The notes: a model not told the origin generated them from the letters alone. 64,000 nt of DNA from Shewanella halotolerans (GCF_019457535.1 NZ_CP080417.1:2728001-2792000), one strand, 5' to 3'. Counted from the first letter of the stretch, positions 17,799 through 26,801 are shown. Made by a program: numbers and translations.

Positions 17799-18455
17799 TT
17801 AAGGCGCCAGACGGTCGATATCCCAACCGCCTTCTTTATTGCTTGGCTCTTTACGGGTATAGAGGAAACGATCGTGCAGACGATATTCACCGCCCTGCCA
17901 GAATTCTATGCTACTAGGACGCACACGGTAACCGCCCCAAAACTTAGGCAACGGCACCTCACCCTGACTGAACTTGGCCTTCATCTCGGCAAACTTACTC
18001 TCCAGCGCTTGGCGCGCCGAGATCTTGCTCGATTGCTTCGACACCCAGGCGGCGATCTGACTCTCTTTGGGCCGCGTCATGAAGTACTTCAGCACCTCAG
18101 TGGTCGAAAGCTGCTCCGCCACACCTGTCACCGCCACCTGACGCTCCAGGGCGTGCCAGGGAAACAGCAGACTTACCTTGTTGTTGTGGGCTATCTGCTC
18201 CGCCTTTCGACTAGCCAGGTTAGTGAAAAACACAAAGCCGTCGTCATCGAAACGTTTTAAGAGCACGATACGCTGAAAAGGCTGGCCCTCGGCATCGACG
18301 GTTGCCACCGACATGGCCGTGGGATCTGGCAGGATCTCCGAATCCCTAATCTGCTCAATCCACTTCTCAAACAGCACCATGGGGTTGTAGGGCAGCTCCT
18401 CTCGGTGCAGCCCGCCCAGGGTGTATTCTCGTCTAATATCACTTAAGTTCGACAT
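17799..18455 (-). CDS. pdxH: Pyridoxine/pyridoxamine 5'-phosphate oxidase
   Basis: This 218-residue flavoenzyme makes pyridoxal 5'-phosphate from PNP or PMP. The FMN-binding block 'QRIVLLKRFDDDGFVFFTN' and the C-terminal signature 'FWGGYRVRPSSIEFWQG' with 'RLHDRFLY' are intact, and the length is usual. It is followed on the minus strand by a terminator and preceded by the agmatinase gene with a 27-base gap, so it may be cotranscribed with speB. PLP is the cofactor of the arginine decarboxylase encoded close by. Confidence 0.95.
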   Translation of the reverse strand: MSNLSDIRREYTLGGLHREELPYNPMVLFEKWIEQIRDSEILPDPTAMSVATVDAEGQPFQRIVLLKRFDDDGFVFFTNLASRKAEQIAHNNKVSLLFPWHALERQVAVTGVAEQLSTTEVLKYFMTRPKESQIAAWVSKQSSKISARQALESKFAEMKAKFSQGEVPLPKFWGGYRVRPSSIEFWQGGEYRLHDRFLYTRKEPSNKEGGWDIDRLAP

Positions 18456-18482
18456 CTGCTTCCTTACCCTGTCCCGTGTTGC

Positions 18483-19406
18483 CTACTTCTTATGGGCGCA
18501 GGCCCAAACGTGTAGCATCTCAAGGCCTAAGGTAGCCCCGGCCAGTGCGGTGATCTCGGCGCTGTCGTAGGCTGGCGCAACTTCGACCACATCCATACCC
18601 ACAACATTCATGCCACGCAGGCCGCGAATGATCTTCATCGCCTTATCGCTGGTGAGACCGCCACATACCGGCGTCCCGGTGCCCGGCGCAAAGGCTGGAT
18701 CCAGACAGTCGATATCGAAGGTGACATACAATGGCATATCACCGACACGATCTTTAATCTGAGCCACTATCTCATCGGCAGTCATCTCGTTAGCGGCGGC
18801 CGCATCGATCACCTTGAACAGATGGCTTGGCTTGTCATACTCGGTACGGATCCCCACCTGCACTGAGTGAGAAGCATCGATGATCCCCTCATTTGGTGCA
18901 TGGAAGAACATGGTGCCGTGGTCATACTTGCTGCCCTGGCTATAGGTGTCTGTGTGCGCATCGAAATGCAGCAGCGCCATCTTGCCATGCTTCTTGTAAT
19001 GCGCACGCAGCAGCGGCAGGGTCACGAAGTGGTCGCCGCCAAAGCTCATTAGCGCCTTGCCAGAGTCGAGCACGGCCGTCGCGAAGTCTTCGACACGTTG
19101 GGTGAAATCGGCGGCATCACCGCAATCGAACACCAGATCGCCCGCATCGACCATTTTTAGGTGATCGGACAACTTAAAATCCCATGGCCAGCGGCACTCT
19201 TCCCAGGCCAGATTGACCGACGCCTGACGGATAGCGCCAGGGCCCATACGGCCGCCAGAGCGGCCCGTAGTGGCCATATCGAATGGCAAACCTATTACCA
19301 CCACATCGGCATCGCTCTCAAGCGGTTTAAAATCCAGTGGCTGTCTTAAATAACCAAATGCATTTGAGTAAAGCGAGTAATCAGGCTTATCTGCAATAGT
19401 GGTCAT
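18483..19406 (-). CDS. speB: Agmatinase (agmatine ureohydrolase)
   Basis: This 307-residue enzyme hydrolyses agmatine to putrescine and urea. It carries the ureohydrolase metal ligands for a two-manganese centre: His126 (GGDH), Asp149, His151 and Asp153 (DAHTD), and Asp231 and Asp233 (DID). The neighbourhood with arginine decarboxylase favours agmatinase over arginase. A GGAG ribosome-binding site precedes the ATG. It lies 27 bases after the AdoMetDC gene on the same strand, suggesting an operon. Confidence 0.93.
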   Translation of the reverse strand: MTTIADKPDYSLYSNAFGYLRQPLDFKPLESDADVVVIGLPFDMATTGRSGGRMGPGAIRQASVNLAWEECRWPWDFKLSDHLKMVDAGDLVFDCGDAADFTQRVEDFATAVLDSGKALMSFGGDHFVTLPLLRAHYKKHGKMALLHFDAHTDTYSQGSKYDHGTMFFHAPNEGIIDASHSVQVGIRTEYDKPSHLFKVIDAAAANEMTADEIVAQIKDRVGDMPLYVTFDIDCLDPAFAPGTGTPVCGGLTSDKAMKIIRGLRGMNVVGMDVVEVAPAYDSAEITALAGATLGLEMLHVWACAHKK

Positions 19407-19433
19407 ATTTGCTCCAAATCATAGAAGTAAAGA

Positions 19434-20354
19434 TCACAACGCAACGGGCAGCAATTGCTCACAATCGCGCTGTTTATAGTGTTTTATATAAAGGCCTTGG
19501 CCATCCGCCAAGACAAGTTCACCCCGGGCCTCGAGGCTATACTGCTCGGCGCAGTATGCCGGCGCCTCGGCCTCATATCCTGCCAGGTCCCAGCTTACCG
19601 GATTTAAGCGGTTTAACAACTCACCTACTATACCGTTAAGCCCTGCGCCGAGCGACAAATTCGTTTCCAGGCTCACATAGGAGCTCGCCTCTTGCGGGGT
19701 GATGTGCACCGTGAAATAGTCTTCTCCCCTAAGGGCGTTGAGGGAATAACCAAGTGGCGAGAACAGGTGCGCATCAATATCAAAACCGCTCAGTAGCTGA
19801 GATAAATTAAGCCGACTGGCTATCCCCGCTATCGTTTGCCCATCGCTGAGCAGATAATCGGCCAGTTCACCTCGAATATGGTACATCTGCACCGTCTGCG
19901 CGGGTTTAAGCCCTACCTTACTGCCAGAGAAGAAAATCTGATGGTGATGACCATCTAAATGGCCTATGCGGTAGGCGGCGCCGCTTAGCATTGTACCAAG
20001 CCGGGCGATATCTTCTTCGAAGCGGCTGGTCTGTAAGGCGGGTAAGATCTCGCTCTTACGCTGATAGCTCAGGCTGGCTATCTGATCGCAACCCAGTGAT
20101 TCCACCAAGGAAAGTACGGTCTCGATTAGCCGGGTGTTGCCACAAGTGATCAGCACCAGGCTATCGTGCCAGACAAACAGGCTGGATTCGCTGAGCAGAT
20201 AAGCATCGCACTGCTCACTGCTCAGCTTGGAGAGGATCTCTGTATCACTCTTGGCCAGGGCTCGGCGCCAGTACTCATCGCCCAACGCCCTTAGCGACGC
20301 ACAATCCGCCGCCAGCGTCAGCGATAAGCGCTTCTCCGCCCCTTCAAAATACAT
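19434..20354 (-). CDS. Eukaryotic-type S-adenosylmethionine decarboxylase proenzyme
   Basis: This 306-residue protein resembles the eukaryotic AdoMetDC family, not SpeD. Comparison with the human enzyme as I remember it gives Glu4 and Glu7 (FEGAE), the self-cleavage site LSE/SSLF before Ser57 (future pyruvoyl group), Cys71 (TCG), Ser204 (GYSLN) and His217 (HITP). Gln221 stands where the human enzyme has ribose-binding Glu247. The enzyme should form decarboxylated SAM for aminopropyl transfer. I chose the ATG at 20354, which has GAGGAG seven bases upstream and aligns with the family start; the longer start at 20369 would include that site in the coding part. Confidence 0.85.
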   Translation of the reverse strand: MYFEGAEKRLSLTLAADCASLRALGDEYWRRALAKSDTEILSKLSSEQCDAYLLSESSLFVWHDSLVLITCGNTRLIETVLSLVESLGCDQIASLSYQRKSEILPALQTSRFEEDIARLGTMLSGAAYRIGHLDGHHHQIFFSGSKVGLKPAQTVQMYHIRGELADYLLSDGQTIAGIASRLNLSQLLSGFDIDAHLFSPLGYSLNALRGEDYFTVHITPQEASSYVSLETNLSLGAGLNGIVGELLNRLNPVSWDLAGYEAEAPAYCAEQYSLEARGELVLADGQGLYIKHYKQRDCEQLLPVAL

Positions 20355-20387
20355 CGACCCGCTCCTCATCGTCTAATACCAATCCTC

Positions 20388-20421
20388 GTAAATAACTGGT
20401 CATGGTAAATAACTGATCATG
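20388..20421. repeat. 17-bp tandem duplication upstream of the AdoMetDC gene
   Basis: GTAAATAACTGGTCATG (20388-20404) is followed directly by GTAAATAACTGATCATG (20405-20421), with one mismatch. The copies lie 34-67 bases before the preferred start of the AdoMetDC gene, in or near its leader. They could be paired binding sites or a chance slippage product. Confidence 0.6.
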
Positions 20422-20558
20422 CTAGCTTGTAAAAACGTCCGATAACGGCGTTACTATTTTTGATTGTAGAATAACTACTTATCGAAAAATTCCGCCTTGT
20501 TCTCGGCCGTTTTTCCTGTGCTATTTCTGATCACTTACTTGCCGTGATTGGTAGAACA

Positions 20559-20585
20559 GGATCCCGGCAGCCTTAGCCGAGATCC
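20559..20585. other. Hairpin in the speA 3' region
   Basis: GGATCCCGGC-N7-GCCGAGATCC forms a ten-base-pair stem (one G-T pair) about 26 bases after the speA stop. There is no T-run, so it is not a canonical terminator; it may stabilise the 3' end or assist factor-dependent termination. A second palindrome, CAGGCTAGCCTG, lies between it and the speA stop. Confidence 0.35.
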
Positions 20586-20610
20586 CAGGCGAAACAGGCT
20601 AGCCTGCCAA

Positions 20611-22524
20611 TCAGGAGAAATCTTCCAGATAGGTGTAGCCCTTCAGTCCAATCTGCAGCTCTTCGAGAATATTGGCGCGCTCATCTTCCTGAATATGCAG
20701 GTTCACCAGCTCCTCATAGGTACGCATGAAAGAGACGGCGTCCAGGTTAACGTAACGCAATACATCGGCAACCGTATCACCGGCCAGAACCGACTCGATA
20801 TTCACCAGGCCATCGTCGTCCAGACGCACCACGGCAGAATTAGTATCGCCGAACAGGTTATGCATATCCCCGAGGATCTCCTGATAGGCACCCACCAGGA
20901 AGAAACCGATAAGATATGGGCTCTCAGCGCTCCACGCAGGTACCGGCAGTGTGGTTTCGATACCCTGACCATCTACGTACTGATCCACAGTGCCGTCTGA
21001 GTCACAGGTGATGTCCAGCATCACGGCGCGGCGCTCAGGTTTCTTATCCAGACCACTTAACGGCATCACAGGGAACACCTGATCGATACCCCAGGCATCT
21101 GGCAGCGACTGGAACAGCGAGAAGTTCACGAAGAACTTGTCGGCCAGCTTCTCGTTAAGCTCATCGATCACCGGGCGGTGGAAACGATACTTACCGCTCA
21201 TCACCCCCTTCAGCTCGTAACAGACACGCAGGTTCATCTGCTCTGCCCAGGCTCTGTCGGACAGGCTCATCTGTCCCAGGGCAAACAGCGAGTGCACCTC
21301 GGCCAGGTCGCTCTGTACATCATGGTAGATCTCGATAAGGGCGCGTTGATCGGCGCGGCCACTCACCTCGCCCCATGAATCCCACATGTTTTTGAGCTGC
21401 TGCGGCGCTTCTTCATCCGGCGCTTGCAGATCTTCAGGCTTATAAGCCTCGGTGCCAATCACATCGGTGATCAACACAGCGTGGTGAGCCGTCAGGTAAC
21501 GACCAGACTCAGAGATCAGACGCGGCATTGGCTGATCGTGTTCGCGACACATGTCGTTCAGCACGCTGACGATGTTGTTGGCGTATTCGGTCAGGCCATA
21601 GTTCATCGAGTTACTACTCTGGCTGCGGGTACCGTCATAGTCCACCGCCAGGCCGCCACCCACGTCGAAACATTTAACGTTGGCGCCCATCTTCTGCAGT
21701 TCACAGTAGAAACGGCCCGCCTCGCTCACACCGCTGCGGATATCGCGGATGTTAGCGATTTGCGATCCCAGGTGGAAATGCAGCAACTGTAGGCTGTCGA
21801 GCATGTCTTCGTCTTTCAGTGAATTGATCACGTTCAGCACCTGCGCCGCAGACAGACCAAACTTAGACTTCTCGCCGCCGCTGGCTTGCCACTTGCCCTT
21901 GCCCTGGAAAGCCAGACGCACGCGCAGACCCAGACGCGGGGTCACGCCCAGTTTCTTGGCTTCTTCGAGGACGACTTTCAGCTCAGACAGCTTCTCGAGC
22001 ACGATATAGACCTGATGGCCAAGCTTCTCGCCGATCAGCGCCAGGCGGATATACTCCACATCTTTGTAGCCGTTACAGATGATCACCGAGCTGGCCTTCT
22101 GCGCCATGGCGAGTACCGCCATCAGCTCAGGCTTACTGCCGGCCTCAAGACCCAACTGTGGCACCTCTTTAGACACCTGACTTGCCAGGATCTCTTCGAC
22201 CACAGTTTGCTGTTGGTTCACCTTGATGGGGTAGACAAGCAGATAGTCTGACTGATAGTCATAACGGGTGATTGCCTGATTGAAGGCATTACACAGGCTG
22301 TTGACTCTGTGATGCAAGATCTGCGGGAAGCGCACCAACACAGGCAAGGCCACGCCGGATTTCACCATATCCTTAGCGAGTTCATTTAACCCTATAGTGT
22401 GCTCAGGATGATTAGGATCGGGGGACACCGTCACCTCACCGGCCTCGCTTATGCCGTAGAGCCCAGAGCTCCAGTAATTAACGTTATAACCAACATAAGC
22501 ATCTTTAATAGACCAATTACTCAT
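20611..22524 (-). CDS. speA: Biosynthetic arginine decarboxylase
   Basis: This 637-residue PLP enzyme turns arginine into agmatine, the first step of putrescine formation. The PLP lysine lies in 'LLVYPIKVNQ' (Lys101), and the later segments 'FDVGGGLAVDYDG' and 'CDSDGTVDQY' are typical of SpeA. The length is as expected. It is upstream of the AdoMetDC and speB genes on the same strand but separated by 256 bases, so it probably has its own transcript. Together the three encode arginine to putrescine plus the aminopropyl donor. Confidence 0.96.
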   Translation of the reverse strand: MSNWSIKDAYVGYNVNYWSSGLYGISEAGEVTVSPDPNHPEHTIGLNELAKDMVKSGVALPVLVRFPQILHHRVNSLCNAFNQAITRYDYQSDYLLVYPIKVNQQQTVVEEILASQVSKEVPQLGLEAGSKPELMAVLAMAQKASSVIICNGYKDVEYIRLALIGEKLGHQVYIVLEKLSELKVVLEEAKKLGVTPRLGLRVRLAFQGKGKWQASGGEKSKFGLSAAQVLNVINSLKDEDMLDSLQLLHFHLGSQIANIRDIRSGVSEAGRFYCELQKMGANVKCFDVGGGLAVDYDGTRSQSSNSMNYGLTEYANNIVSVLNDMCREHDQPMPRLISESGRYLTAHHAVLITDVIGTEAYKPEDLQAPDEEAPQQLKNMWDSWGEVSGRADQRALIEIYHDVQSDLAEVHSLFALGQMSLSDRAWAEQMNLRVCYELKGVMSGKYRFHRPVIDELNEKLADKFFVNFSLFQSLPDAWGIDQVFPVMPLSGLDKKPERRAVMLDITCDSDGTVDQYVDGQGIETTLPVPAWSAESPYLIGFFLVGAYQEILGDMHNLFGDTNSAVVRLDDDGLVNIESVLAGDTVADVLRYVNLDAVSFMRTYEELVNLHIQEDERANILEELQIGLKGYTYLEDFS

Positions 22525-23077
22525 ATTCTCTCAACCTGTCTATTTACATTCATATTCGGCAGCTGCTTTGTCTGCCAACACATTAATGTTACTTACTATC
22601 GCACCTATCAGGTAAATAAGCCGCAACATCAACACCGTTTTTGGGTGTCAGATATCGAAGTTATCCTTCGAGTCCCCGCCATATTAGTTAACTCAATTTA
22701 TACTTGTCTAAAGTAAAAAAAGGCGCGCAATTAAACCCCTGAATTTAACTAAATGCAAGTATCATTATCACATTAATTTATTACAAGGTTTTTTGCACTC
22801 AAGCACGCGCCCAGACTGCCTTTTATCCCTTACGGGTGTTCAGCGTATTTTACAGTAAATTCGCTCAACAGCCGGGCATTAAACAGACAGTCGGCCCTAT
22901 CGTTTACCGGGTTCCCACACTGCCAGCCGTTGGAGTCTATCTATCTGACTCACTCACCCCTGAGCCGAAATTAATGTCATTCACTTCAGAATAAACTGCT
23001 TAGGCTAAAGCATCTTGGCAAGATTTCCACTATAATCGCCACATTTAACATCTAAGCCATTATCCATAGAGAACCAC
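22525..23077. promoter_or_regulatory. Divergent speA/CvfB-like control region
   Basis: This 553-base gap holds no credible gene. A TATAAA box on the minus strand at 22702-22697 lies about 175 bases before speA, which would give a long leader, but no good -35 element was seen. On the plus side, TATAAT at 23031-23036 lies about 40 bases before the CvfB-like gene, with a weak -35. A short hairpin (ACACC-N5-GGGTGT) lies near 22632. No recognised riboswitch was seen. Confidence 0.35.
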
Positions 23078-23911
23078 ATGATAGAGATAGGAAAGCGCTG
23101 CACCTTAGAGATCGTCAAACGCGTCGATTTTGGGGTGTACTTAAATGCCCATGAATTCGGCCAGGTATTACTGCCAAATAAGGTTGCCCCTCAAGGCTGC
23201 GAAGTAGGCGATAGCGTCGAGGTCTTCCTCTATCTGGACTCAGAAGATATGGTGATCGCCACCACCAAGCGTCCCAAGGCGCAGGTAGGCCAATTTGCCT
23301 ACCTTAAGGCAGTCGCGACCGGTCCTTACGGCGCCTTCTTGGATTGGGGCCTGGATAAAGATCTCATGTTGCCCTTCGGTGAGCAGCACAGGGAGATCGA
23401 GGTGGGACGCTCTTATCTGGTCTATGTCTATGTTAACAGCGCCGACGATCGCATCGTGGCCTCATCGAAGATAGACAAGTTCCTCGACCGCACGCCACCA
23501 CCCTATCGCAACGGCCAAGAGGTGAGCCTGATCATTGCCGGCACCACAGACCTTGGCTACAAGGCCATCGTCGACAATGGCCACTGGGGTGTGCTGTATA
23601 AGAATGAGGTGTATCAGCCCCTCAAGTTTGGCCAGCGCATCAAAGGTTTCATCAAGCGCGTCAGAAGTGACGACAAGATCGACCTGATCTTGCAGCGCGG
23701 CGCCAAAGAGGAGCTGGACAAGCACGCTACCGCCATCTTGATGAAACTCAACCAGGCCGGCGGCTTCCTGCCCCTCACCGACAAGACAGATGCCGAGGTG
23801 ATCTACGCCGAGCTTGCCATGAGTAAGAAGGCCTTCAAGAAGAGCATCGGCGGCCTCTACAAGCAGCAGAAGATCGCCATCGAGGCAAACGGTATCCGCC
23901 TGACTGAATAG
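23078..23911 (+). CDS. CvfB-like S1-domain RNA-binding protein
   Basis: This 277-residue protein has repeated S1-like beta-barrel domains: about 1-65, 68-130 ('GQFAYLKAVATGPYGAFLDW') and 145-210 ('GQRIKGFIKRVRSDDKIDL'), followed by a C-terminal winged-helix-like part (about 215-277). This layout matches the YitL/CvfB family, which binds RNA and affects virulence-factor expression in staphylococci; its role in gammaproteobacteria is not settled. A terminator follows at 23955. Confidence 0.85.
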   Translation: MIEIGKRCTLEIVKRVDFGVYLNAHEFGQVLLPNKVAPQGCEVGDSVEVFLYLDSEDMVIATTKRPKAQVGQFAYLKAVATGPYGAFLDWGLDKDLMLPFGEQHREIEVGRSYLVYVYVNSADDRIVASSKIDKFLDRTPPPYRNGQEVSLIIAGTTDLGYKAIVDNGHWGVLYKNEVYQPLKFGQRIKGFIKRVRSDDKIDLILQRGAKEELDKHATAILMKLNQAGGFLPLTDKTDAEVIYAELAMSKKAFKKSIGGLYKQQKIAIEANGIRLTE

Positions 23912-23954
23912 AAGTTAGGCAGCGAAAGCGCCAAGCCTCTGATTGTCTTTGCAT

Positions 23955-23993
23955 AAAAGCATGGCTCTGTTATAACAGGGCTATGCTTTTTTT
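23955..23993 (+). terminator. Intrinsic terminator of the CvfB-like gene
   Basis: AGCAT-G-GC-T-CTGTT pairs with AACAG-G-GC-T-ATGCT and is followed by seven Ts. It lies 44 bases after the stop and about 18 bases before the YceH start, so YceH needs its own promoter or read-through. Confidence 0.75.
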
Positions 23994-24010
23994 ATCTGGG
24001 TACCAAAATC

Positions 24011-24670
24011 ATGAAACTCACCTCCCATGAAGCGCGTGTGATAGGTTGTCTACTGGAAAAAGAGAAGACAACGCCAGAGCAATATCCCCTCTCCCTCAAC
24101 GGCCTCACTTTGGCCTGTAACCAAAAATCGAGCCGTGAGCCTGTGATGAACCTGTCGGAAGCTGACACCCAGGCCGCACTGGACTCTCTGGCGAAGAAAC
24201 GCCTGGTGGCCGAACAGAGTGGTTTCGGCTCGCGCGTCGTCAAATACAAGCACAGATTCTGCAACACCGAATTTAGCGATCTCCAGCTGAGCGAAGACAA
24301 GGTCGCCATCATCTGTCTCTTGCTGTTAAGAGGACCGCAGACCGCAGGTGAGCTGAGAACCCGCAGCAATCGCCTATATGGCTTTAACGATGTCGCCCAG
24401 GTCGAGCAAGCCCTCAACAGCCTAGCGCAGATGGAGCCGGCGTTGGTTCGTCAGCTACCTAGAGAGCCGGGTAAGCGCGAATCGCGTTTTATCGAACTCA
24501 TCAGCGAGGCAGAGGCGCAGCTCGATACTCAACTGGCAACGCAGCTAGCGCCAGAACTAGGGCAAGCGAGTAGCCAGGCAAATGATGAGCTTGTGGAGCG
24601 CGTCGCACTGCTCGAGCAGCAAGTGGCCGAACTAAAACAGCAAGTTGCCGAACTCTTAGGCAAAATTTAA
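24011..24670 (+). CDS. yceH: YceH family protein (DUF480)
   Basis: This 219-residue protein begins with MKLTSHEARVIGCLLEKEKT and carries 'YPLSLNGLTLACNQKSSREPVM', both signatures of the YceH/UPF0502 family of tandem winged-helix domains. The C terminus (about 170-219) is a glutamine- and leucine-rich coiled coil ('LLEQQVAELKQQVAELLG'). The winged helices suggest DNA or protein binding, but no function is established. The gene starts just after the terminator of the preceding gene. Confidence 0.88.
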   Translation: MKLTSHEARVIGCLLEKEKTTPEQYPLSLNGLTLACNQKSSREPVMNLSEADTQAALDSLAKKRLVAEQSGFGSRVVKYKHRFCNTEFSDLQLSEDKVAIICLLLLRGPQTAGELRTRSNRLYGFNDVAQVEQALNSLAQMEPALVRQLPREPGKRESRFIELISEAEAQLDTQLATQLAPELGQASSQANDELVERVALLEQQVAELKQQVAELLGKI

Positions 24671-24726
24671 CAACAATCTGAAACATTTAGACAAACAGAT
24701 GAATGTTAGGCTGAGCCTTCATTAAC

Positions 24727-25581
24727 ATGATAAAGGAATCATCTTTGGATAATCTTACTCCTCGCAGTTCATGGAACGCAGCCTTGGTGTTGGCCAGGTT
24801 CGAACTGAAAAAAATCCTCTTTAGCACAAGAGGCATGATAGGCCTGGCCACCTTTGCGCTAACCTGGTGCCTCATCCTCTGGTACCCCATAAGACAGGCT
24901 TCTATCTACCTGTTTTCACCTGACTTTAAGAAACTACTCGAGGGCGTATTTGGCGCCGCCAATGTGGGAGAACTGCTCTCGTGGGACGTGGCCGAGATGG
25001 CCATTCTCTGGGTCGCCGCGCTATACCTCTTCCCCATCTTCAGCCTGTTTGTGGGCGCCGATCAATTTGCCTCTGACAAGGCCAGAGGTAGCTTTCGCTT
25101 CCTCACCCTGAGAGTCAGCCGCGACACCCTGTTCTTCGGTCGAGTCACTGGCTATCTGCTGATCCAGGCGATACTGCTGATACTCACTCTGTTGGCGACA
25201 CTATTACTAGTGGCCTATCGCGACACGGCTTTGGTATGGGCAGCCATGGGATCAGGGGTATTGGTGTTTATCAATATCATGATCGTCCTGGCCCCCTTTA
25301 CCGCCATGATGGCAATCTTATCACTGCACGCCAACTCGGCGAGACAGGCGAGCATCTATGCTGTGTTGTTCTTGGCGGGTAGCACCATAGCCAACGGCAT
25401 TATCTCCTATTATCTACCTGGACTCAGTAACATACTGCAATGGCTGGTGCCCGGTGCCCAGCTCGATATGATGATCAATACCCAGGGCCTGAGCAGCCTT
25501 GCCATAGCAGCCATTCCCCTGCTTCAGGCCGGTGTACTCCTGCTATTAGGAAGAAGTTATATGGCGAGGATCGCACTATGA
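24727..25581 (+). CDS. ABC-2 type transporter permease
   Basis: This 284-residue protein has about six membrane segments (near 37-57, 80-115, 135-160, 170-195, 205-225 and 255-275) in the ABC-2 permease pattern. It is paired with the ATPase gene that follows, overlapping by four bases (ATGA), so the two form one exporter. The substrate cannot be told; such pairs can serve antibiotic, lipid or signal export, and ABC-2 permeases also occur in Nos-type copper loading. No accessory gene that would settle it lies nearby. Confidence 0.82.
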   Translation: MIKESSLDNLTPRSSWNAALVLARFELKKILFSTRGMIGLATFALTWCLILWYPIRQASIYLFSPDFKKLLEGVFGAANVGELLSWDVAEMAILWVAALYLFPIFSLFVGADQFASDKARGSFRFLTLRVSRDTLFFGRVTGYLLIQAILLILTLLATLLLVAYRDTALVWAAMGSGVLVFINIMIVLAPFTAMMAILSLHANSARQASIYAVLFLAGSTIANGIISYYLPGLSNILQWLVPGAQLDMMINTQGLSSLAIAAIPLLQAGVLLLLGRSYMARIAL

Positions 25582-26483
25582 AGCTAATCACCTGTAAGGC
25601 GCTGAGCAAGCAGTTCGGCAGTAAACGCGCACTCAACGACATCAACCTGGAACTTAGCGCTGGCCAGCCAATCGCCTTGGTCGGCCCCAACGGTGCGGGC
25701 AAGACCACCCTGTTTTCGCTGCTGTGTGGCTATATTCGCCCTACAGAGGGAGCTGTGAAGATCTTAGGACACGCCCCTGGGAGCACGGCGCTCCTGGGTA
25801 AGGTTGCCGCCCTGCCCCAGGATGCGAGGCTCGACCCTAACCTCACCATAGCGGCGCAGCTGGAGCTGTTTGCCCAGTTACAAGGCTTTAATGCCGCCGC
25901 GGCGCGCCGGGAGTGCCAGCGGGTGTTGGCCTTGGTTGATCTGGCAGAGGTTGCTCCGCAAAAGCCCTCCTCTCTTAGCCATGGCATGAGCAAGCGGGTG
26001 TCGATTGCCCAGGCACTCATAGGTTCTCCCGAGTTGGTACTGCTCGATGAGCCGACCGCGGGGCTGGATCCCGCTAACGCCAAGGCGATACGTGAGTTAG
26101 TGCGCGCTCAGATAGGCAAGACCACCTTCGTCATCAGCTCACACAACCTGGCGGAGCTGGAGAAGCTGTGTGACAAGGTACTCTATCTGGATAAAGGCGT
26201 GCTGAATCAATCTATCTCGATTCAGGACGAGCAGGCCGACGAATATCTGACCCTCACCATGCAGAGCTGCGACGACGAGGCGCTGATGGCGGCGCTAGAG
26301 GCGCTGCCTCAGGTCATATCGGTGAAATCCAGTCAGAGCATGGAGTTTGTGATCCACTATCAGGTCACGGCAGGCTTCGCGTTGGAAACCGAGCTGTTCG
26401 CCCTCTTCAATCGCCAAGACTGGCGCTACCGGGCCATTCAACGAGGCCGCACCCTGGAAGACAAGCTGTTCTCACAGGCTTAA
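25578..26483 (+). CDS. ABC transporter ATP-binding protein
   Basis: From the ATG at 25578 this is a 301-residue ATPase with Walker A GPNGAGKTT near residue 35, signature 'LSHGMSKRVSIAQAL' (H replaces the first G of LSGG), and Walker B 'ELVLLDEPTAGLDP'. The C-terminal extension of about 90 residues is usual for drug-type ATPases that pair with ABC-2 permeases. A frame open from 25440 runs into the permease gene and has no support as a start. The start overlaps the permease stop. Confidence 0.9.
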   Translation: MKLITCKALSKQFGSKRALNDINLELSAGQPIALVGPNGAGKTTLFSLLCGYIRPTEGAVKILGHAPGSTALLGKVAALPQDARLDPNLTIAAQLELFAQLQGFNAAAARRECQRVLALVDLAEVAPQKPSSLSHGMSKRVSIAQALIGSPELVLLDEPTAGLDPANAKAIRELVRAQIGKTTFVISSHNLAELEKLCDKVLYLDKGVLNQSISIQDEQADEYLTLTMQSCDDEALMAALEALPQVISVKSSQSMEFVIHYQVTAGFALETELFALFNRQDWRYRAIQRGRTLEDKLFSQA

Positions 26484-26488
26484 GCCAG

Positions 26489-26569
26489 AATGTCACTGAG
26501 ATAAAGTGGCACTAATACGGAGTGTCACCCATATAAAGTGACACTTATGCAGAGTGTCACTTAGGGCAC
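26489..26569. repeat. 32-bp tandem repeat, two and a half copies
   Basis: Units begin at 26489, 26521 and 26553 (the last partial). Each contains an inverted repeat of the form GTGTCAC...GTGACAC around ATAAA, so each unit can fold as a hairpin. The tract starts directly after the ABC ATPase stop and ends at a GC-rich hairpin, GGGCACGGC-N6-GCCGTGCCC (26564-26587), which lacks a T-run. It might help end transcription of the ABC pair. Confidence 0.6.
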
Positions 26570-26618
26570 GGCGCCTATGCCGTGCCCGCTAACTAACTGC
26601 TGCGCTTAGGCTGACCGC

Positions 26619-26801
26619 CTCAACTCTTTAACTCTTTAACTCTCTAACTCTCAACTCTCTAATTCTTTATTCTCTTCGTCTCTCACTCACTCTTTTGCCC
26701 TAGCCTCCCAATGCTGGAGCCGGGGGCCGAAACTGGAAGCTGGCACCAGAGGCTGAAACCTGAGACTGAAACTTGAGGCTGGCAAAGAAAACTGGCAACG
26801 A
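26619..26801. repeat. Degenerate low-complexity tract before the cold-shock gene
   Basis: The plus strand is first almost all C and T, with recurring CTCTTTAACT/CTCTCTAACT words (26619-26696). It then turns purine-rich with recurring GAAACTGGAAGCTGG- and GAGGCTGAAAC-like words (about 26712-26801). No gene is seen. The strand asymmetry and word repeats suggest growth by slippage. Confidence 0.5.

Noticed and set aside
22399..22716. 105-codon ORF across the speA start and upstream gap
   Set aside because: It is partly antisense to speA, has no good start site, and shows no family features.
22525..23077. Riboswitch or attenuator in the speA leader
   Set aside because: Only a short weak hairpin is seen and no known ligand-binding motif or terminator lies before speA.
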